This document shows positions 1 through 5,178 of a stretch of 5,231 nucleotides of DNA, piece by piece (within the stretch, counting starts at the first letter, position 1; each line of letters starts with the position of its first letter). Source of the stretch: Chloroflexota bacterium (lineage in GTDB: Bacteria; Chloroflexota; Anaerolineae; DTPP01). The stretch covers positions 1 to 5,231 of the forward strand of contig JAAYZY010000472.1 in NCBI GenBank assembly GCA_012514615.1, given 5' to 3'. The position numbers were made by a program, and so were the translations under genes. Below the pieces are notes generated by a model. The model had not been told where the DNA came from. It saw only the letters and a program-made list of their open reading frames with translations, and made no database searches.

Positions 1-152
1 GCCATCGCCACCCGCTTGAGGAACGGCGTACCGGCTTCGATGAGGATGCGGTCGCTGGCGGCGATGCTGGGCAGCAAGCGCTTCACCAGCGCAAGGTCGT
101 GGTTGAAGGCGATCTGCACGTACCGCGTCTTGTGGTCCAGCGGCGCGCTCAT
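1..152 (-). CDS. Partial gene (N-terminal ~50 residues), HUMPS/OMP-decarboxylase-like barrel protein, tentative
   Basis: The gene starts at the ATG at 152-150 and stays open to the window edge, so only about 50 residues are visible. It begins MSAPLDHKTRYVQIAFNHDL and continues with a stretch ending in EAGTPFLKR followed by V-A-M. A short 'LQ(V/I)A(L/F)' first strand followed some 25 residues later by 'xxExGTPxxK' is the pattern at the N-terminus of hexulose-6-phosphate synthase and related orotidine-5'-phosphate-decarboxylase-fold enzymes. The family call rests on that resemblance alone, and the catalytic Asp/Lys region lies outside the window. Its ATG overlaps the stop codon of the upstream slipin gene (ATGA), which implies one transcript and translational coupling. 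The ribosome site is weak (GAG-rich purines only), which also fits coupling. That the gene is real is well supported; the product is uncertain. Confidence 0.6.
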   Translation of the reverse strand, partial: MSAPLDHKTRYVQIAFNHDLALVKRLLPSIAASDRILIEAGTPFLKRVAM

Positions 153-924
153 GAGTCTTTCTCACTCTTGCCCGGCGACTCCAGCGCCCGGCCCAGGTCC
201 GACGGCACGAAGAGGACGATCTTCTCCGACGGGTCGGCGGCGATGTCGCGGATGGTCTGCAGGGTGCGCAGGTGCAGCGCGCCGCTGCTGTGAGCCAGGG
301 TTTCGGCCGCCTGGCGCAGCTTCTCGGAGGCAGAGAGCTCGCCCTCGGAGGCGATGATCATGGCTCGCCGTTCGCGTTCGGCTTCGGACTGCTTGGCCAT
401 GGCCCGCTTCATCTCGGCCGGCAGCTCCGCTTCCTGGATCTTGATCGCTTCCACGTCCACGCCCCAGCCGCTGGTCTCCGCGTCCACGATCTGCCTGATC
501 CCCTCGGCAATGCGTTCGCACTCGGTGAGCACGAAGTCCATCTCGCTGTTGCCGATGACGTCCCGCGGGGCAGCCTGGGTCTATTGACGCACGGCGAAGA
601 CGTCATCCTCGATCTTTCTGATGGTGCCTTTGGGGTTGACAACCTTGAAGTAGACCACGGCGTTGACCGGCATGGGGACGTTGTCTTTGGTCATCACTTC
701 TTGGCGGGGGATGTTGGCGGTCTTGATGTGCATGTCTACCTTGCGCATGGACTGCACGATGGGCGCGATGAGGGTGAGGTCGGGTGAACGGGTGCTGGTG
801 TACTTGCCCAGCGTGAAGACCATGCCGCGCTCGTATCCGTAGAGCAGCCGCACTGCCCCAAGGCCGAAGGCCAGAAACAGAACAGCGCCAAGCCGATGCC
901 GCCGCAGATCAGGAAGTCAGCCAT
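149..924 (-). pseudogene. Stomatin/slipin-like SPFH (Band 7) membrane protein, broken by a frameshift and an amber stop
   Basis: Intact slipins are membrane-anchored scaffold proteins of about 250-270 residues that form oligomers on the inner membrane. With its frame restored this gene would encode about 258. The start is the ATG at 924-922, behind a perfect AGGAGG six bases upstream. Order of parts: a hydrophobic N-terminal anchor (MADFLICGGIGLALF, then FLAFGLGAV after a frame change); the family block GYERGMVFTLGKY; the Band 7 core with QEVMTKDNV and VNAVVYFKV; the coiled-coil-like segment ELPAEMKRAMAKQSEAERER; and a C-terminus with LRTLQTIRDIA and IVLFVPSDL. The anchor and the core lie in different frames, and one missing base between about 871 and 892 explains this. 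A TAG at 581-583 interrupts the same frame between FAVRQ and TQAAPRDVIG, where relatives usually have an aromatic residue, probably Tyr (TAC to TAG). The usual GPGL loop reads SPDL, a further sign of decay. Alternatives are assembly error or a suppressed amber codon. Confidence 0.85.
581..583 (-). other. In-frame amber codon inside the slipin gene
   Basis: On the minus strand the codons read TTC GCC GTG CGT CAA TAG ACC CAG GCT GCC. The frame is identical on both sides: the C-terminal half continues as TQAAPRDVIGNSE and then the Met at 541. No frame change is needed to join the two halves, so this is a single-base nonsense change and not an indel. The Met codon at 541 has no evident Shine-Dalgarno sequence, so efficient restart of the C-terminal half is not expected. 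Confidence 0.85.
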
Positions 925-930
925 GGTGAG

Positions 931-936
931 CCTCCT
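931..936 (-). promoter_or_regulatory. Ribosome binding site of the slipin gene
   Basis: The minus strand reads AGGAGG CTCACC ATG, a full anti-16S match with a six-base spacer. This fixes the ATG at 924 as the real start. It also shows that the later GTG at 853, where the second reading frame seems to begin, is an internal Val codon. Confidence 0.85.
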
Positions 937-1079
937 AGGGGGTCAATTCTCTCGTCTGGGGCTGCCCAAGCAGGCCACACGGCAGCAGGATAGCTCAAGC
1001 GGGCAGCGGCTGCACGCGCCGAGGATGGCGGGATCAGGCCCCCCTCGCTACCGATGAGCCCTGGCCGGGCGCGGACCGG

Positions 1080-1108
1080 TTGCCACCTGGGGCATTCCCG
1101 GCTATAAT
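1080..1108 (+). promoter_or_regulatory. Sigma-70-type promoter of the glycosyltransferase gene
   Basis: TTGCCA (1080-1085) and TATAAT (1103-1108) are separated by exactly 17 bp. The -10 box is a perfect consensus match and the -35 box matches TTGACA at five of six bases. Transcription should begin at about 1114-1117, on or beside the A of the ATG at 1116, which predicts a leaderless mRNA. No Shine-Dalgarno sequence is needed, and none is seen between the -10 box and the ATG. Confidence 0.8.
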
Positions 1109-1115
1109 CCTGGCG

Positions 1116-2540
1116 ATGGGAAGCAAGTTTCACTCTTGGGATCTGTTGCTGCTGCTCCTGCTGCTGGTCACCCGGGCGCGGGTCGACACGCTGTCGGAGC
1201 TGGTGTTCCCGGCCGACTGGCACCGTGAGAACCTGGCCAGGCTGCCGGGCGTGGCTGCGTGGCTGGAGGCCCTGGGGCCAGGCCGCTTCTTCGATTGGCC
1301 CACCGACCTGACCCTGCTGCTGCCCATCAGCCTGGCGTTTGGCGTGCTGGGCCTCTATTGGTGGGCCGACGCCCGCTGGGCCGAACGCTGCCCGGCCACC
1401 GCCCGCCGGGCCAAGCTGGCCTTGGTGGGGTTGGCGGTGCTGCTGATGGTGGTGCTGCCTACCGTGCGGCTTGTGGCCCTGCGCGCGGTGGCCGGGCCAG
1501 CCAGCTACACCCACGACGGCGGCGTCATCCAGACCGAGGCAGCCGTCGCTTACGCCCTGGCCGGGCGCAGCCCCTACGTGGAAGACTACGTGGACACGCC
1601 CATGGCGGAGTGGGGGATCGAATACCACACCGCACTCTACCATTACCCCTACGGCCCCTGGACGTTTCTCTTCCCGGCCCCGTTCTACGCGCTCCTGGAC
1701 GCCCTGCTGGGGTGGTACGACCAGCGGGTGGTCTACCTGCTGGTGTTCGCCCTGATCCTGTGGCTGGCGGCTGGCCTGAACCGCCACCCCCGCGGGGGCC
1801 CGGCCCTGGTGATGCTTCTGGGGCTGAACCCCATCATGGGCAGCGACGTGGCCTTCGGGCAGAACGACGTCTTTGTGCTCTTCTGGGTGGTTTGGGCGCT
1901 GTGGTTGTTGCAGCGCCGCCGCTTCGGTTGGGCAGCCGTGAGCGTGGGGCTGGCGTGCGCCAGCAAGCCCACTGCCTGGTTCCTCCTGCCGTTCTACGCT
2001 CTCTACCTGGCCCAGGAGGCCGTGCCGGGCGAACCGAGGCGCTGGGCCGAGCGCCTGGCGCAGGCGGCGCGGCGAGGCTGGCCTGCAGCGGTGGTCTTCT
2101 TGGCGCTGATGCTGCCCTACTTCGTGTGGAGCCCGGCGGCCATGTGGGACGACATCTGGGGCTGGTCCAGCGGGACGGCGGATGTGCCGTACCAGGTGCG
2201 CGGCTGGGGCCTTTCCACCGTGCTGTTGGGCCTGGGGCTGATCCCGGACCGCCTGGCCTACTTCCCCTTCTGGGCGCCGCAGCTGCTGGTCTGTGGGCCG
2301 CTGTTGGTGGGTCTGCTTCGGCGGCAGGCGCGCCAGAACGACCTGGCCAACGTGTGCTTGGGGTATGGGGCCTTGCTGTTCGCCTTCCTGTATCTTTCGC
2401 GCTTCTTCAACGAGAACTACCTGGGCTACCTGCTGGCGGTGATGGCCCTGGGCGTGCTGATGGGCTACAAGGAAGACGGCGAATCTGGGGGCGGCGCGCT
2501 TTCCGCAGAGGCGGGGCCGACGCTGCGTCGGAATTCGTAG
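1116..2540 (+). CDS. GT-C-fold integral membrane glycosyltransferase (GT87/DUF2029-like)
   Basis: The predicted protein has 474 residues and roughly ten to thirteen hydrophobic segments, consistent with a polytopic membrane enzyme that moves sugars from a polyprenyl-phosphate donor to a lipid or glycan acceptor on the outer face of the membrane. After the third hydrophobic segment comes an extracytoplasmic stretch starting H133-D134-G-G-V, then GRSPY and YHYPYGPW. An Asp early in such a loop is the usual catalytic or donor-binding acid in GT-C enzymes. Further on are GQND at 248-251, SKPTAWFLLPFY with K284, and RFFNENY at about 429-435, all in the style of GT87/DUF2029 proteins. I chose the ATG at 1116 over an upstream in-frame TTG at 1080 because that TTG is the first half of the -35 box. 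The last 20 or so residues, after the final membrane helix, are a Gly/Ala/Glu-rich tail that overlaps the convergent regulator gene. Donor and acceptor cannot be told from sequence. Confidence 0.85.
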   Translation: MGSKFHSWDLLLLLLLLVTRARVDTLSELVFPADWHRENLARLPGVAAWLEALGPGRFFDWPTDLTLLLPISLAFGVLGLYWWADARWAERCPATARRAKLALVGLAVLLMVVLPTVRLVALRAVAGPASYTHDGGVIQTEAAVAYALAGRSPYVEDYVDTPMAEWGIEYHTALYHYPYGPWTFLFPAPFYALLDALLGWYDQRVVYLLVFALILWLAAGLNRHPRGGPALVMLLGLNPIMGSDVAFGQNDVFVLFWVVWALWLLQRRRFGWAAVSVGLACASKPTAWFLLPFYALYLAQEAVPGEPRRWAERLAQAARRGWPAAVVFLALMLPYFVWSPAAMWDDIWGWSSGTADVPYQVRGWGLSTVLLGLGLIPDRLAYFPFWAPQLLVCGPLLVGLLRRQARQNDLANVCLGYGALLFAFLYLSRFFNENYLGYLLAVMALGVLMGYKEDGESGGGALSAEAGPTLRRNS

Positions 2541-3223
2541 CCTTCACCGCGGTGGGTGAGGACAATCTTCGGCTTGCTGGGGGTGATCTCCACCTTGCGG
2601 CGCAACCGCCAGATGTACTGCTTGAGCAAGGGCAGGCTCGCCTCGCCGGCCGGGTCGCCCCAGGCGCTCCAGGCGATCTGCAGGGGTGACAACACCTGAT
2701 TGGCGTGTCGGGCCAGCGATGCCAGCAAGACAAACTCCTGTGGGGTGAAGGCGACTCGCTGGCCGCGCACCCACACCTCGCGGCTCTCGAAGTCGATGAG
2801 CAGGTCGTGGTCCAGGTAGACTTGGGGGCTGCTCTTGGGACCCGCTGTGGAGGTGCGCCGCAGGATGGCGCGGATGCGAGCGGCCAGCTCCCGCCAGTAG
2901 ATCGGCTGGGTCAGCACGTCATCCAGCCCCAACTGCAGGGCCCGCTGCACGTGCTGCACCTGAGACACCAGGGCGATGATCGGCTTGTCGGTGGCGGTGC
3001 GCATCTCTTGGCAGGCCTCCCAGGCGGTCTGGGGCGAGTCCCAGGCGGTGCCGTCCACGATGAGCAGGTCGATCTGGCCTTGGTTGAGCAGCAGGCGCGA
3101 ACGGGCGGCCGACTCGGTGCTGATGATGCGGAACCCGTCGTCGAAGAGGTGCTGGTGCAGCTCCCAGCGCACGGTGGGGTTGTGGCTCACCAAGAGCAGA
3201 GTGGGCGAACGGAGACTCGGCAT
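2465..3223 (-). CDS. OmpR/PhoB-type winged-helix response regulator with a degenerate receiver domain
   Basis: This 252-residue DNA-binding protein starts at the ATG at 3223, with purine-rich GAGGGGAAGG just upstream. Residues 8-123 form a receiver domain ending in the typical ELAARIRAILRR. Residues 134-231 form an OmpR-type winged helix (LLIDFESREV, FTPQEFVLLASL, a recognition helix around 201-210 with WRLRRK, and the closing GEGYEF wing). In the receiver, the phospho-acceptor Asp is kept (D57 in IDLLIVD) and Ser87 replaces the switch Thr. The acidic metal-binding pair is S13-H14 and the conserved Lys is Q106, although the Pro after it remains. Mg-dependent phosphorylation is therefore doubtful, and the protein may act without a kinase or respond to another signal. 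No histidine kinase lies in view. It diverges from the deacetylase gene, so that gene and itself are the first candidate targets. The tail after residue 231 is Ser/Pro-rich and overlaps the glycosyltransferase gene. Confidence 0.88.
   Translation of the reverse strand: MPSLRSPTLLLVSHNPTVRWELHQHLFDDGFRIISTESAARSRLLLNQGQIDLLIVDGTAWDSPQTAWEACQEMRTATDKPIIALVSQVQHVQRALQLGLDDVLTQPIYWRELAARIRAILRRTSTAGPKSSPQVYLDHDLLIDFESREVWVRGQRVAFTPQEFVLLASLARHANQVLSPLQIAWSAWGDPAGEASLPLLKQYIWRLRRKVEITPSKPKIVLTHRGEGYEFRRSVGPASAESAPPPDSPSSL
2517..2531. repeat. Perfect inverted repeat (6-bp stem, 3-base loop) in a convergent gene overlap
   Basis: CCGACG-CTG-CGTCGG forms a short GC-rich hairpin on either strand. It sits in the last codons of the glycosyltransferase gene and within the tail overlap with the regulator gene. 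No T-run follows on either strand, so it is not a classic intrinsic terminator. It may stall converging polymerases or may be chance in GC-rich DNA. Confidence 0.4.
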
Positions 3224-3266
3224 ACCTTCCCCTCGGCCGGATCCAGTGCCGCTCTTTGAGACTCGG
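3212..3266. repeat. 9-bp direct repeat GAGACTCGG at 3212-3220 and 3258-3266
   Basis: Two exact copies in the same orientation start 46 bp apart and bracket the divergent start region. The first lies directly against the regulator's start codon (3221-3223 on the minus strand). The second begins at the last base of the TTG at 3256, an alternative start of the deacetylase, and ends 10 bases before the preferred TTG at 3277. OmpR-family regulators commonly bind direct repeats, so this could be an operator for the regulator encoded here. The spacing is wider than the usual tandem half-sites, and the repeat could be chance. Confidence 0.35.
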
Positions 3267-3269
3267 GAG
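3265..3269 (+). promoter_or_regulatory. Shine-Dalgarno sequence that selects the deacetylase start
   Basis: GGGAG lies seven bases before the in-frame TTG at 3277. The other in-frame TTG, at 3256, has no purine-rich stretch before it. An out-of-frame ATG at 3273 opens a three-codon ORF (ATG GTT GCA TAG) across the preferred start; it is probably incidental. Confidence 0.5.
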
Positions 3270-3276
3270 AAGATGG

Positions 3277-4332
3277 TTGCATAGGCTCTTTTGGCGTCAA
3301 CATCCTGGTTGGATCGTGGCGGCTGCCTTGCTGTTGGGCTTGGGGTCCAGCGCGGCTTTCGGGCAGGAAGCAGTGCTGCGCCCCTTGGTGTTGGCGCTGG
3401 CCACCGACACCCCTTCGCCTACGGCCACACTCACCAGCACCGTGACCGCCACCTGGACGCCCACGCCCTCGCCGACGTCGACGCCCGCACCGACGTGGAC
3501 ACCCAGCCCCACCGCCACGCCAACCGACCCCCCCACGTCCACGCTCACGCCCACGGCCACGCCAACCCGCACGCCTCGGCCCACCCGCACACCGACCAGC
3601 ACGCCCACGGCCACGCCCCTGCCGACGCCGGATGGCCAGGCTCGCGTCAGCCAGGTGCCGATCCTGATGTACCACTACATTTCAGCAGCCCCAAGCGGCG
3701 CCGGCGCGGTGCGCAGAGACCTCTCGGTATCGCCTGAGAAGTTCGAGGCGCAACTGCAATATCTGCGGGAGGCGGGTTATCGCACCATCACCTTCAGTGA
3801 CCTCGTGTACCACCTGACGCTGGGCTGGCCCCTGCCGGACAGGCCGGTCATCCTCTCGTTTGACGACGGCTACCGGGACAACTTCGACTTCGCCTACCCC
3901 CTGCTGCAGAAGTACGGTTTTGGGGGTACGTTCTACCTGGTGACGGCCCCCATCGACCAGGGGAACCCCGACTACCTGAGCTGGGGGCAGGTGGTGCGCA
4001 TGCACGAGGGCGGGATGGAGTTCGGCGCCCACAGCTACACCCATCCAGACCTGGCCGACAAGCCGGTGGAGTACGTCGTCTGGCAAGTGCTGGGCTCCAA
4101 GGAAGCCATCGAAGTACGGACCGGCGAGCCGGTGCGCACCTTCGCTTACCCCTCCGGTTCGTACGACCAAACGGTGATCGATGTGTTGCGCTCGGCGCAT
4201 TTCTGGAGCGCCGTGACCACCCAGCACGGTCGAGAGCAGCAGACCGACCAACTGTTGGAGATCCACCGCATCCGCATCCGCGGGGGACACACGCTGTCGC
4301 AGTTCATCGCCCTGCTGGAGGGCGCTCCCTAG
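3277..4332 (+). CDS. Secreted polysaccharide deacetylase (CE4, NodB domain) with a Thr/Pro-rich linker
   Basis: The 351-residue protein is predicted to cross the membrane and remove acetyl groups from an amino-sugar polymer outside the cell, such as peptidoglycan, an exopolysaccharide or another N-acetylated glycan. It starts at a TTG with GGGAG seven bases upstream; an in-frame TTG at 3256 would add seven residues. Residues 1 to about 35 are a signal peptide or membrane anchor (Arg/His-rich start, then IVAAALLLGLG, then AFGQ). About residues 43-118 are a Thr/Pro-rich tract. The NodB domain follows from VPILMYHYIS. Its metal and catalytic motifs are complete: SFDDGY (D196, D197), H252-S-Y-T-H256 and FAYPSGSYD (about 289-297). 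In CE4 enzymes one motif-1 Asp acts as base while the second Asp and the two His bind the metal. The stop codon overlaps that of the convergent methyltransferase. The substrate is not evident. Confidence 0.9.
   Translation: MHRLFWRQHPGWIVAAALLLGLGSSAAFGQEAVLRPLVLALATDTPSPTATLTSTVTATWTPTPSPTSTPAPTWTPSPTATPTDPPTSTLTPTATPTRTPRPTRTPTSTPTATPLPTPDGQARVSQVPILMYHYISAAPSGAGAVRRDLSVSPEKFEAQLQYLREAGYRTITFSDLVYHLTLGWPLPDRPVILSFDDGYRDNFDFAYPLLQKYGFGGTFYLVTAPIDQGNPDYLSWGQVVRMHEGGMEFGAHSYTHPDLADKPVEYVVWQVLGSKEAIEVRTGEPVRTFAYPSGSYDQTVIDVLRSAHFWSAVTTQHGREQQTDQLLEIHRIRIRGGHTLSQFIALLEGAP
3403..3630 (+). repeat. Degenerate Thr/Pro codon repeat encoding an extracellular linker
   Basis: About 76 consecutive codons are dominated by ACN and CCN with some Ser, Ala and Arg, arranged as variations of TPTxTPT. 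Longer units recur, for example CACGCCCACGGCCACGCC at about 3546 and again at about 3601. Such tracts are usually flexible stalks that hold a domain away from the cell surface and are often O-glycosylated. They are especially frequent in exported proteins of Anaerolineae. The low codon complexity also opens long spurious frames here: His-rich in one plus-strand frame and Val/Gly-rich on the minus strand. Confidence 0.85.
4329..4332. other. CTAG palindrome shared by two convergent stop codons
   Basis: TAG at 4330-4332 ends the deacetylase on the plus strand. The complement of 4329-4331 is TAG and ends the methyltransferase on the minus strand. There is no intergenic space for a terminator between the genes. 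Confidence 0.9.
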
Positions 4333-5108
4333 ACCGGCTGCGGCTTCTCGGCGATGGCGATGAGCGACGTGCCGATGGGCAGGTTGCCCAGGCGCAGCAG
4401 CGCCGCTTCCACCTTGCCTACCTGAGTCAGCACGCGGTTGACCAGGGGCGAGGCCGGCTCCATTTCCACCTGGTAGGCGTTGCAGTTGGCCAGGTGCGGG
4501 GAGGCCAAGTCGGGCTCCCGTCGCCCCCGTCGCAGCAGGATCAGCGCCGCGGCCAGGGGGAAGGCGAAGAAGTTGTTGAAGGTCATCCGCCGCACCTGCA
4601 GGCCCGCCGCCTCCAACCGCTGCCGCAGCTCGGCTGGGGCGTAGCGGCGGCGGTGCAGGTTGATGTCGTCGTTGTGGCTCCACAGCCAGGCGAAGGCCGG
4701 CGCAGTGAGCACCAGGAGGCCGCCGGGCTGCAGCACTCGGGAGCATTCCCGTAGCACCGCCACGTCGTCCTCGCAGTGCTCCACGGTATCCAGCACGGAC
4801 ACCAGGCCGAAGCGGTCGTCTTCGAACGGCATGGCGGTGGCGTCGCCCTGCCAGACCCGATAGCCCCGCGCCCGAGCCACCTCCAGCGGCTTGGGGTTGC
4901 TATCCAGCCCCACCACCGGGCCGTAACGCCACAGATGGTGCACCATGTTGCCGGCCCCGCAGCCCACATCCAAGATGGGGACCTGCCCGCGCCCGCCGAG
5001 CTCCCGGTCCAGGATGTTCAGCAAGGCCCGGGTGCGGCTGGCGAACCACCAGTGGCGGTCTTCGTCGATCTCTTGGGGCAGCGTGGGCGCGTACGGTTCT
5101 GCGGACAT
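4329..5108 (-). CDS. Class I SAM-dependent methyltransferase (Methyltransf_11/23 type)
   Basis: This 259-residue enzyme transfers a methyl group from S-adenosylmethionine; the acceptor is unknown. The N-terminus has the E-x-x-HWWF-x-x-R signature (H19-W-W-F22) of a subgroup often found beside glycosyltransferases and lipid-linked sugar genes. The SAM-binding core follows: motif I ILDVGCGAGN (45-54), the acidic ribose contact in VGLDSN (D69), GDATAMPF (88-95), LDTVEH (106-111) and RVLQPGGLLVLTAP. The C-terminal third contains HRRRY, a hydrophobic FFAFPLAAALILLRR stretch that may touch the membrane, and a closing LPIGTSLIAIA. I chose the ATG at 5108 because an upstream in-frame TTG at 5171 falls inside the spacer of a good promoter. 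A GGGAG lies about 11 bases before the ATG, slightly far. The two upstream bounds agree with an mRNA leader of about 35 bases. It converges on the deacetylase with a 4-base overlap. Confidence 0.88.
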   Translation of the reverse strand: MSAEPYAPTLPQEIDEDRHWWFASRTRALLNILDRELGGRGQVPILDVGCGAGNMVHHLWRYGPVVGLDSNPKPLEVARARGYRVWQGDATAMPFEDDRFGLVSVLDTVEHCEDDVAVLRECSRVLQPGGLLVLTAPAFAWLWSHNDDINLHRRRYAPAELRQRLEAAGLQVRRMTFNNFFAFPLAAALILLRRGRREPDLASPHLANCNAYQVEMEPASPLVNRVLTQVGKVEAALLRLGNLPIGTSLIAIAEKPQPV

Positions 5109-5149
5109 GCGGGCATTGTCTCCCTGCGTGGTGGTGTTCCAGCCGTTCG

Positions 5150-5178
5150 ATTGTACCGCAAGAGGGGCCAATCGCCAA
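5150..5178 (-). promoter_or_regulatory. Sigma-70-type promoter of the methyltransferase gene
   Basis: On the minus strand, TTGGCG (5178-5173) and TACAAT (5155-5150) are separated by 17 bp. The -10 box matches the consensus at five of six positions and the -35 box at four. Transcription would start near 5142-5144, leaving a leader of about 35 bases before the ATG at 5108. Confidence 0.6.

Larger units (their letters stand above)
925..1115. other. 191-bp divergent intergenic region
   Basis: This region separates the slipin and glycosyltransferase starts. It holds the slipin ribosome site at the left end and the glycosyltransferase promoter at the right end. I could not find a convincing -35/-10 pair for the slipin gene; TATCCT on the minus strand near 988-993 lacks a good partner. 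Antisense frames cross it, but none looks like a gene. Confidence 0.6.

Noticed and set aside
16..787. Plus-strand open frames opposite the slipin region
   Set aside because: They have no family resemblance and lie antisense to sequence that clearly codes for SPFH motifs on the minus strand.
909..1787. 292-residue minus-strand open frame rich in Gln, Gly, Pro and His
   Set aside because: It is antisense to the glycosyltransferase, low in complexity and without any recognisable domain. Its openness follows from the GC-rich codon pattern on the other strand.
2517..2531. Bidirectional intrinsic terminator
   Set aside because: The hairpin is perfect but has only a 6-bp stem and no T-run on either side, so it was kept only as an inverted repeat.
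1259..2689. 476-residue plus-strand open frame in a second frame of the glycosyltransferase
   Set aside because: Its composition is Gly/Ala/Pro/Arg, as expected for an out-of-frame GC-rich reading. The overlapping frame has clear membrane helices and family motifs.
2705..3259. 184-residue plus-strand open frame opposite the response regulator
   Set aside because: It is a mirror of the regulator's codons with no domain or ribosome site.
3270..3300. Possible minus-strand promoter for the regulator: TTGACG at 3300-3295 with CATCTT at 3275-3270
   Set aside because: The -35 is good, but the -10 matches only three of six bases and the 19-bp spacer is long, so it is not strong enough to list.
3403..3630. 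Possible CRISPR or tandem-repeat array
   Set aside because: The units are short, irregular and keep a Thr/Pro reading frame within a secreted protein. There are no constant repeats with unique spacers.
3291..3737. His-rich plus-strand frame (and a Val/Gly-rich minus-strand frame) over the Thr/Pro tract, resembling a metal-binding protein
   Set aside because: Both arise mechanically from reading ACN/CCN codon repeats in another frame or strand.
3682..4746. 354-residue minus-strand open frame
   Set aside because: It runs antisense to the deacetylase and out of frame through the methyltransferase. Both of those carry complete catalytic motifs and this frame has none.
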